From contig JAIOYO010000027.1 in NCBI GenBank assembly GCA_021741075.1, forward strand, positions 1 through 36,578: a DNA stretch of 36,578 bases. Reading direction: 5' to 3'. Within the stretch, counting starts at the first letter, position 1; the number at the start of each line of letters is the position of its first letter. The position numbers and the translations under genes are program-made. The DNA comes from Flavobacteriales bacterium. GTDB lineage: Bacteria > Bacteroidota > Bacteroidia > UBA10329. Shown piece after piece: positions 30,799 through 36,578 of the stretch. Below the pieces are notes generated by a model. The model had not been told where the DNA came from. It saw only the letters and a list, made by a program, of their open reading frames with translations, and ran no database searches.

Positions 30799-32225
30799 AA
30801 AGCCATCCGTATCACGTCATTGCCAGGGAGGAACGACCGAAGCAATCTTTCTATAATGGTGGAATTCTGCTAGTAATGATGCTTGGGCTAATGTCTTGTA
30901 GCCAAAAACAAGACTTCGACCTCCCTAAAAAGGTCACGTTCAACCAGCACGTGGCCCCAATTATCCACCAGAATTGTTCTCCTTGCCATCGACCCAATGG
31001 TGGCGCACCTTTTCAGATGATTGCCTACCGCGATGTGGCCAAACGCGCTAAGATGATTCGCGATGTAACCACCGACCGCTACATGCCGCCTTGGCCTGCA
31101 GATCCGCATTATCGTTCGTTCGTTGGTGAGCGATTTCTAACAGAAAAGCAAATTGCCATGCTTGCAAAATGGGTAGATGATGGCAAGTTAGAAGGTGAAG
31201 GCCCAGCACCAGACCCCCCCCATTTTGCGGATGGTTCCATGTTTGGCAAACCTGATTTGATTGTGCCATTCCGCGATTCAATCTTGCTCGAAGGAAACAA
31301 CCTCGATAAGTTTATGGTGATGAAAGTTCCGTTTGAAATTCCACGCGACACCTTCGTCCGTTTGATAGAATTTGTGCCCGGTAACCGCCAATTGGTCCAT
31401 CATATGAATGGTCATTTGCTCACCTACGAGTTCGACAAAAAGAAAGACGTTTTTGAAGGAAAACACGTGGTAACTGATGTAAATGCAGCCATCAACGAAA
31501 CCTACAAAACCCTTGCCCTTGCCAACGATGATGGCACGTTTCCAACGCTCACTCCGTCTATCAGCAACTACCTACCGGGCGTACTTCCCGCAATTTATCC
31601 CGAAGGAATTGGCAGTTATGCCGTTTCGCGCAAAGCCGCATTTCTAGTCATGAACATGCACTACGGACCTTCGCCCGTTGATGCCTACGACAAATCATAT
31701 TTCAACGTTTTTTATGCCGATGGACCGCCCAAACGCCCCGTAAAAGAGTGGATTCTGGGCACGTTTGGTGTTTCGGCTATTGTACCGCCATTGGTGGTTC
31801 CGCCCGAGAAAGTGATGACAGTTGAAACCAATTTCACCGTTCCGCAGGATGTGTCGCTTCTTACCATCAACCCACACATGCACCTAATCGGACGCAGCTT
31901 TAAAGCATGGGCAACTACTCCAAATGGTGAGGAAATTCCGCTTATTTCTATTCCGAAATGGGATTTTAGATGGCAGTATTTCTACACCTTCCATCAAATG
32001 CTGAAGATTCCGAAAGGCTCCATCATTCATGCCGAAGGGATTTACGACAATACGCTCAATAACCCGAACAACCCTTACGACCCACCAATAACTGTAGTCG
32101 AGCCGTTAAGCCGTGATATGAAAACCACAGACGAAATGTTTCAGTTTATCATTACTTGGTTGCCATACCAGAAGGGAGATGAGAATGTGAGTTTGGAACC
32201 CGATGTACGTTTATTCAAACAATAA
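30795..32225 (+). CDS. Cytochrome c plus copper type II monooxygenase-like lipoprotein
   Basis: A 476-aa protein with a heme-c motif CSPCH (Cys61-His65) in a mono-heme domain, then a two-domain beta-rich region resembling the C-terminal part of peptidylglycine-hydroxylating-type copper monooxygenases: VHHMNGH (His202/203/207), MNMHYGPS (His289) and NPHMHLIG (His361 and His363). A lipobox-like LGLMSC (Cys35) suggests membrane attachment. The first 18 residues (MKSHPYHVIAREERPK...) are encoded by a dispersed repeat; the start could instead be nearer the lipobox. Coupled to the redoxin, which fits homologues where redoxin, cytochrome and copper domains occur in one polypeptide. The oxidised substrate is unknown. 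Confidence 0.86.
   Translation: MKSHPYHVIAREERPKQSFYNGGILLVMMLGLMSCSQKQDFDLPKKVTFNQHVAPIIHQNCSPCHRPNGGAPFQMIAYRDVAKRAKMIRDVTTDRYMPPWPADPHYRSFVGERFLTEKQIAMLAKWVDDGKLEGEGPAPDPPHFADGSMFGKPDLIVPFRDSILLEGNNLDKFMVMKVPFEIPRDTFVRLIEFVPGNRQLVHHMNGHLLTYEFDKKKDVFEGKHVVTDVNAAINETYKTLALANDDGTFPTLTPSISNYLPGVLPAIYPEGIGSYAVSRKAAFLVMNMHYGPSPVDAYDKSYFNVFYADGPPKRPVKEWILGTFGVSAIVPPLVVPPEKVMTVETNFTVPQDVSLLTINPHMHLIGRSFKAWATTPNGEEIPLISIPKWDFRWQYFYTFHQMLKIPKGSIIHAEGIYDNTLNNPNNPYDPPITVVEPLSRDMKTTDEMFQFIITWLPYQKGDENVSLEPDVRLFKQ
30815..30848. repeat. Dispersed CGTCATTGC...GAAGCAATCT-type repeat inside a gene start
   Basis: CGTCATTGCCAGGGAGGAAC followed by GACCGAAGCAATCT resembles the intergenic repeat CGTCATTGCGAGGNNCGAAGCAATC found in many bacteria. 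Here it lies within the 5' codons of the cytochrome c-type gene, in frame, giving HVIAREERPKQS. Recognised from memory, with one copy in the window. Confidence 0.55.
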
Positions 32226-32295
32226 CGACTCTTTCCTGTTTTTAGCTTCAAAATGAAGCAAACGAACCTGTACCTTCGCGGCTTCAAATAGCCAC

Positions 32296-33918
32296 ATGTT
32301 CTCTTCCAAAAATCGTTCTGAAATCATCACTAAACTCCAAAAGGAGACGTTTGACATTCTCGTTATTGGAGGTGGAATTACGGGCGTGGGAATTGCGTTG
32401 GATGCTGCAGGTCGCGGATTGAAAGTGGCGCTAGTAGAGAAGCAAGATTTTGCGGCAGGAACAAGCAGCCGAAGCACCAAACTCATTCATGGTGGGTTGC
32501 GCTATTTAAAGCAGTTGGAATTCGGTCTTGTACGCGAGGTTGGTCACGAGCGCAAAACCGTTTACCATAACGCGCCTCATTTGGTCATTCCTGAAAAAAT
32601 GTTGCTACCAATTACAGATGGCGGCTCTTTCGGAAAAGCTTCGGCATCTGTAGGTATTTACACCTACGATTGGTTGGCAGGAGTAAAGCGCAGTGAGCGT
32701 AGAACAGTGCTTGACCGCAAAGAAACAATCAAACGAGAACCTCTTCTTAAAAAGAGCGGTCTAGAGGCTGGTGTTGTCTATTGGGAATACCGCAGCGATG
32801 ATGCCCGATTGGTAATTGAAGTTGCAAAAACAGCTACAGAAGATGGAGCTGTACTGCTGAGTTACTGCGAATTTGAAGCATTTAGCTACAGCCAAAAGCA
32901 CATTTCGGGTGCCAAAGTCAAAGACCTTCGAAGCGGAAACACTTACGAGATTAAAGCAAAACGTACCATCAATGCAGCCGGGCCTTGGGTTGATGCTGTT
33001 CGTTCGAAAGATGAGGCAGTTAAAGGCAAGCGATTGCACTTGACTAAGGGAATTCACCTCGTTTTTGACCATGCGCGTTTCCCACTTCGCCAGGCGGTTT
33101 ATTTTGATGTGCCGGATGGCAGAATGATTTTCGCCATTCCGCGTGATGGCGCCACCTATGTGGGCACCACGGATACGAACTACACAGATAAAATTGAGCG
33201 ACCACAGGTATTTCAAGAAGACGTGGATTATGTGCTACAAGCAACAAACAATGCCTTTGATATAGAGCCGTTGACACAAGCCGATATTCAGTCCACATGG
33301 GCTGGTTTGCGACCACTCATTCACGAAGACGGAAAATCACCATCCGAACTTTCACGCAAAGACGAAATCTTCCTTTCTGAACACGGATTGATAAGTATTG
33401 CGGGCGGAAAACTAACAGGTTATCGTAAGATGGCCGAGCGCACGGTTGACCTTGCTTTCAGACAACTTGAAGTCGAGGAAAAAAGGTCATTTGCTCTTTC
33501 TAGGTCGTCAAACAGGAAGCTCTCTGGTGGGTTGTTTCACAGTTTTAAAGCATTTGTGGCTGAGCTGGGCGAAACGCAATTGACCGAAGCGCAACTCAAC
33601 GGATTATTCCACAAATACGGAAGCAATGCGCAAGGAATCATTGCCAAAATCGACCTTAAACTGGAAGACAGAACACTTGCAATCCTGCTGTCCGAACTTC
33701 GCTATTGCGTAGACAACGAAATGATTTATGAGCTTTCTGATTTTCTCATTCGCAGAACAGGAAGGCTGTATTTTGAGAAACCACTTGCAGACAAATATGC
33801 TCTGGCTTTAAATCAAGAACTTACCAATCTTCTTACGTTAAGCGAGGCCGACTCTAAGGCTTCTCTTCAAACATATTTGAACGAAAGCAAAGCCGTCCTC
33901 GATTTCTCAACCAAATGA
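32296..33918 (+). CDS. glpD: FAD-dependent glycerol-3-phosphate dehydrogenase/oxidase
   Basis: Oxidises glycerol-3-phosphate to dihydroxyacetone phosphate with electrons to the quinone pool. A 540-aa flavoprotein with the N-terminal FAD Rossmann motif DILVIGGGITGVGIALDAA, AAGTSSRSTKLIHGGLRYL, RTINAAGPWVDAVR and IPRDGATYVGTTDTNYT, then TWAGLRPLIHEDGKS and ISIAGGKLTGYRKMAE, all typical of GlpD. The C-terminal 150 residues form the DAO_C-type helical domain. There is no signal peptide; the enzyme is peripheral on the cytoplasmic side. The ATG overlaps nothing upstream, and its stop overlaps the sixA start (ATGA) so that the two are coupled. Confidence 0.95.
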   Translation: MFSSKNRSEIITKLQKETFDILVIGGGITGVGIALDAAGRGLKVALVEKQDFAAGTSSRSTKLIHGGLRYLKQLEFGLVREVGHERKTVYHNAPHLVIPEKMLLPITDGGSFGKASASVGIYTYDWLAGVKRSERRTVLDRKETIKREPLLKKSGLEAGVVYWEYRSDDARLVIEVAKTATEDGAVLLSYCEFEAFSYSQKHISGAKVKDLRSGNTYEIKAKRTINAAGPWVDAVRSKDEAVKGKRLHLTKGIHLVFDHARFPLRQAVYFDVPDGRMIFAIPRDGATYVGTTDTNYTDKIERPQVFQEDVDYVLQATNNAFDIEPLTQADIQSTWAGLRPLIHEDGKSPSELSRKDEIFLSEHGLISIAGGKLTGYRKMAERTVDLAFRQLEVEEKRSFALSRSSNRKLSGGLFHSFKAFVAELGETQLTEAQLNGLFHKYGSNAQGIIAKIDLKLEDRTLAILLSELRYCVDNEMIYELSDFLIRRTGRLYFEKPLADKYALALNQELTNLLTLSEADSKASLQTYLNESKAVLDFSTK

Positions 33919-34409
33919 AAACACTCGTCATCATTCGGCACGGAAAGTCAAGTTGGGATCATCCCGAACTAAAAGACCACTTGCGCCCGCTCAATCAACG
34001 AGGAGTAAACAATGCATTCAGTGTTGCGGATGAGCTTATTCGTTTGAACATCAAACCAAGTCTTTTTCTCACTAGTCCTGCCGTGCGGGCACTCGACACC
34101 GCCATCATTTTGGCTACCAAAATGGACTATCCGCTGGATAAAATTGCAACGGATGCGAATATCTACGAAGCTTCGGTGAGCGAACTTCTTGAGGTAATCT
34201 CTGAGATTGAAAATGAGCATGAAATTGTTCTGTTTTTCGGTCACAATCCTGGTTTTACAAACCTGATTAATCGGCTACAATCCGAAACGCTATTCAACCT
34301 CCCAACTTGCGGAGCCTTTGCCATCGAACTTCCGATTGACGATTGGTCGGAAATAGCCCGAGCGAAAGGACAAAAACGCTTTTCGTTCACACCAAAAGAA
34401 CTCGATTAA
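33915..34409 (+). CDS. SixA-type histidine phosphatase
   Basis: A 164-aa histidine-phosphatase-superfamily protein with the phosphohistidine RHG motif KTLVIIRHGKSSWDHPELKD, conserved RPLNQRG, SPAVRALDTA and the second His in FFGHNPGFTNLI. It belongs to the SixA branch (short, no inserts), whose E. coli member dephosphorylates a His of phosphotransfer proteins, though Bacteroidota members are uncharacterised. It overlaps glpD by 4 nt and precedes ppx. In other Bacteroidota sixA and ppx frequently accompany polyphosphate kinase, which is absent here. Confidence 0.92.
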   Translation: MKTLVIIRHGKSSWDHPELKDHLRPLNQRGVNNAFSVADELIRLNIKPSLFLTSPAVRALDTAIILATKMDYPLDKIATDANIYEASVSELLEVISEIENEHEIVLFFGHNPGFTNLINRLQSETLFNLPTCGAFAIELPIDDWSEIARAKGQKRFSFTPKELD

Positions 34410-34479
34410 TGAACTACACCCTTCAGAGATTGAGTACTTTCGGAAACCCAAACCAGATGTTCAATTTAATGAAAGTTAC

Positions 34480-35370
34480 GTGCTAAAATTCGGAGCTGTT
34501 GACATCGGTTCAAATGCCGTGAGATTATTGATTACCAATGTTTTTGAAAGTGAAACTGGGCCCATTTTCAAGAAATCATCGCTTGTTCGTGTACCAATTC
34601 GTTTGGGTGAAGACGTGTTCACCGATGGTGCAATAGGAAAAATAAAAGGAGACAAATTGGTTGATACCATGCGTGCTTTCCGATTGCTTTTAGGAGTTCA
34701 TGATGTGGTTTCGTTCCGCGCCTGCGCCACATCTGCCATGCGAAATGCAACGAATGGCGAAGAACTGGTTGAACGAATTTCGGAAGAAGCCGGCCTCGAT
34801 ATTGAAATTATTCAAGGAAAAAAGGAAGCCGACATCATCTTCTCCAATCATTTTGAAGAGAAATTGCTGAAGGATAGAAGCTATCTCTACATTGATGTGG
34901 GTGGTGGTAGTACCGAGCTAACTGTATTCAGCAACAATAAACCTGTGGCTAGCCGTTCGTTCAGGATTGGAACCCTTCGTTTGTTGAATAATAAAGTGGA
35001 AGAAGAATACTGGCAGAAACTCTTGAACTGGGTAGGAAAACATACAGAAGGATTGGAAAATCTGGATGCCATTGGCTCTGGTGGTAACATCAATAAGCTG
35101 TACAAAATGGTGGAAATTCCTGGTAGGCTGCCCATGACACGTGGACAATTAAAAAACCTCCACATCATGCTTCGGGAGATGACTTATGAAGATCGTATTG
35201 CAAAACTTGGTTTAAACCCAGATCGAGCTGACGTAATTGTACCAGCTTGCGAGATTTTTCGTGCCGTTATGAAACGCGCAAAAATCAAGGAGATTATTGT
35301 TCCAGAATTTGGGCTAGCGGATGGAATTACGAGACTGCTTTACGAAAACTATCGCGCTGCACGTGTATAA
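34480..35370 (+). CDS. Ppx/GppA-family exopolyphosphatase, short form
   Basis: A 296-aa ASKHA-fold phosphatase: N-terminal phosphate-1 motif FGAVDIGSNAVRLLI, VRVPIRLGEDVF, RACATSAMRNATNGEEL, the QGKKEADIIFSNHF helix, and the phosphate-2 motif YIDVGGGSTELTVF. AIGSGGNINKLYKM and ADVIVPACEIFRAVM follow. It lacks the C-terminal HD domain of the long form. It hydrolyses polyphosphate or (p)ppGpp-type substrates. Start taken as the GTG at 34480; the frame is open upstream to before 34390 without an ATG, so an N-terminal extension through an ATT-type start cannot be excluded. A 25-codon frame at 34409-34486 overlaps its start and is not called. The stop overlaps the thioredoxin gene. Confidence 0.92.
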   Translation: MLKFGAVDIGSNAVRLLITNVFESETGPIFKKSSLVRVPIRLGEDVFTDGAIGKIKGDKLVDTMRAFRLLLGVHDVVSFRACATSAMRNATNGEELVERISEEAGLDIEIIQGKKEADIIFSNHFEEKLLKDRSYLYIDVGGGSTELTVFSNNKPVASRSFRIGTLRLLNNKVEEEYWQKLLNWVGKHTEGLENLDAIGSGGNINKLYKMVEIPGRLPMTRGQLKNLHIMLREMTYEDRIAKLGLNPDRADVIVPACEIFRAVMKRAKIKEIIVPEFGLADGITRLLYENYRAARV

Positions 35371-35854
35371 AATTAGATTGCTGAGGTTTGTTTTGCTAAC
35401 GGGTTTGTTCCCTGCCTTTGCTTACGCTCAAACAGTTCCCATTATCAACGTTAATCAGCTTGATTTACGTTTGGAAAATGGTGCCGACACAACGTTTGTT
35501 GTGAATTTCTGGGCAACATGGTGTGGCCCGTGTGTGAAGGAACTTCCCTACTTTGAAGCGCTTGGCATAAACAGTTCAGGAGAAAAATTCAAAGTGTTGC
35601 TAGTAACGCTCGATTTTGTCGAAAATCTTGAGCCCAAAGTGATTCCTTTCATTTCGACCAAAGGGATAAAAAGCGAGGTTTTGCTATTGGACGAAGGCAA
35701 TCCAAACGAATGGATACCGCGTGTAAGTGAAAAGTGGAGTGGCGCCATTCCTGCAACCATTTTCGTGAATACACAAAAAAAGACCCGCCATTTTCATGAG
35801 GGGTCTTTTAAAGAAGGTGAGCTTGAATCCAAACTCCAAGAATTAGGCCTCTAA
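35363..35854 (+). CDS. Exported thioredoxin-family protein with CGPC active site
   Basis: A 163-aa protein with a signal peptide (MYKIRLLRFVLLTGLFPAFA, then YAQ) and a TlpA/ResA-like thioredoxin domain: VVNFWATWCGPCVKELPYFE with the Cys-Gly-Pro-Cys site, LVTLDFVEN, and a cis-Pro in SGAIPATIFVN. Probably a periplasmic thiol-disulfide reductase or oxidase, in cytochrome or envelope disulfide homeostasis. The GTG at 35363 overlaps the end of ppx (TAA at 35368-35370). The 3' end overlaps the stop of the convergent redoxin gene by 3 nt, and codons for NTQKKTRHFHEGSFKEG also contain a terminator hairpin for that gene. Confidence 0.9.
   Translation: MYKIRLLRFVLLTGLFPAFAYAQTVPIINVNQLDLRLENGADTTFVVNFWATWCGPCVKELPYFEALGINSSGEKFKVLLVTLDFVENLEPKVIPFISTKGIKSEVLLLDEGNPNEWIPRVSEKWSGAIPATIFVNTQKKTRHFHEGSFKEGELESKLQELGL
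35775..35809 (-). terminator. Intrinsic terminator of the minus-strand redoxin gene, inside the thioredoxin gene
   Basis: Read on the minus strand: AAAAGACCC, a 14-nt loop, GGGTCTTTT and a further T run (35775-35777). The stem is 9 bp, of which 5 are GC-containing (GACCC/GGGTC) and the rest A/T. It begins about 40 nt after the redoxin stop at 35851. In the plus-strand direction the same hairpin has A/T ends too but a weaker T-tail. Confidence 0.75.
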
Positions 35855-36450
35855 GAGTTTCTTTTAATAGAGCAACCAATCGCTTTTGTTTCTCCCGGAT
35901 TGATGGGTTTCCCTGCAACCATTGCTTCAACAGCATTCTTCAAATAAGGCTCTGTCACGCTGTCTTTCTGTTTCATGTTGTCGTCAATAGCTCCTTTGTA
36001 AGCCAACTCCATTTTACCATTGAACAGAAAAACGTCAGGTGTTTTTGTTGCTCCAAAAGCATCGGCCACCACGTGATTTTCATCCACCACATAGGCGTAT
36101 TTTCCGTAGCCTTTTTCTTTGGCATGTGCTTTCATTTCGCTCAGGCTATCATCGCCATCACGCTTTGCTTCGTTTGAATTAACCAGCACAAAACCCACCT
36201 TGTTCTTGGCACACGCAGCTTCAAGTTCATTGTAACGGTCTTCCCAACCGATAACGTAGGGACAAGTGTTGCACGAAAAGATGACACAAAGACCGTTCTC
36301 CTTTGCCAAATCGGCCAGCGAGGTTTTTTTTCCATCAACAGATTCCATTTTGAGTTCCGTTTTTGGCGCCTTATCGCCTAGGTTTAGCTGATCGTTGGTA
36401 GTAAAATTTGTGCTTAAAAAAACGAAAAGAATGAGTGCAATTGATTTCAT
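35851..36450 (-). CDS. Exported redoxin (AhpC/TSA-type thioredoxin-fold) with CNTC active site
   Basis: A 199-aa protein with a hydrophobic N-terminus (MKSIALILFVFLSTNF) acting as a signal peptide, a thioredoxin fold with CVIFSCNTCPYVIGWEDRY (Cys60 and Cys63), LVNSNEAKRDGDDS, and cis-Pro ATKTPDVFLFN. The C-terminus YLKNAVEAMVAGKPINPGET...IGCSIK has a third Cys (Cys193) and matches the C-terminus of the redoxin lipoprotein at 30244-30798, so the two are paralogues or share a family-specific tail. Likely periplasmic. It is transcribed against the thioredoxin gene, with stop codons overlapping by 2-3 nt. Upstream 36451-36578 shows no clear gene. Confidence 0.9.
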   Translation of the reverse strand: MKSIALILFVFLSTNFTTNDQLNLGDKAPKTELKMESVDGKKTSLADLAKENGLCVIFSCNTCPYVIGWEDRYNELEAACAKNKVGFVLVNSNEAKRDGDDSLSEMKAHAKEKGYGKYAYVVDENHVVADAFGATKTPDVFLFNGKMELAYKGAIDDNMKQKDSVTEPYLKNAVEAMVAGKPINPGETKAIGCSIKRNS

Positions 36451-36578
36451 GAGTTAATGGTTTAAAAAGTTGTGGTTAAAATTAGAGGAATGAATCCACC
36501 AATCGAAACTCTAAACACCTTTTGCCAGTAAAGGTTTATGCATTCAAATAATCAGGAAATATTGAAGCCAATTAAGAT

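Noticed and set aside
34409..34486. 25-codon gene between sixA and ppx
   Set aside because: Too short, no recognisable feature, and it overlaps the ppx start. Noted as a possible remnant only.

Overview
The window looks like a chromosomal segment of a Bacteroidota bacterium, probably a marine or freshwater Flavobacteriales relative. The evidence is a TonB-dependent receptor with a CarboxypepD_reg-like N-terminus, DUF4292, DUF547 and ElbB proteins, the block flippase - dUTPase - TPR - DUF4292 - EnvC-like peptidase, frequent TTG/GTG starts without strong Shine-Dalgarno sequences, and a few matches to the Bacteroidota promoter element TAnnTTTG. No rRNA, tRNA, prophage, transposase or CRISPR array was recognised.

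Layout. 1-1380: the edge of an HpaII-like (CCGG) type II restriction-modification system, with the nuclease cut off by the window. 1503-3230: a YdeI-like protein and a TPR protein. 3231-4755: a 1.5 kb gene desert packed with repeats: a ~115-bp tandem array, palindromic elements, a strictly 21-bp-phased array and pyrimidine-rich repeats. 4756-12160: a long co-directional block (flippase, dut, TPR protein, DUF4292 lipoprotein, EnvC-like M23 protein, tatA, gatA). 12173-15016: elbB, a Lcl-domain exported protein and a deiminase. 15035-20588: two minus-strand clusters: map with a HAD hydrolase, a methyltransferase and a NYN protein; and leucyl aminopeptidase, a peptide-deformylase-like pseudoenzyme and phosphoglycerate mutase. 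20650-24542: a metal-uptake locus, with a TonB-dependent receptor divergent from a DtxR/MntR regulator and a GufA-type ZIP transporter, and a palindromic operator candidate between them. 24662-27417: an AT-richer island with two PD-(D/E)XK-like nuclease frames and an N6-adenine methyltransferase; the first nuclease frame is broken by an in-frame TGA. 27418-27927: a second repeat-bearing desert with another 21-bp-phased array. 27928-36450: truA, a DUF5989/SxtJ-like pair, DUF547, a redoxin lipoprotein coupled to a cytochrome c/copper-monooxygenase-like lipoprotein, glpD - sixA - ppx - thioredoxin, and a convergent redoxin.

Most interesting points: (1) two unrelated arrays that share a ~21-bp period, in the two gene deserts; (2) a deformylase-fold protein that has lost two of three metal ligands and the catalytic Glu, translationally coupled to an aminopeptidase; (3) a two-nuclease plus N6-methylase island with a nonsense codon in one nuclease; (4) dispersed repeats that repeatedly sit on gene edges and supply start regions or stop codons; (5) an intrinsic terminator for one gene embedded in the coding sequence of the convergent gene. 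All functional calls come from reading sequence motifs; no database search was possible.
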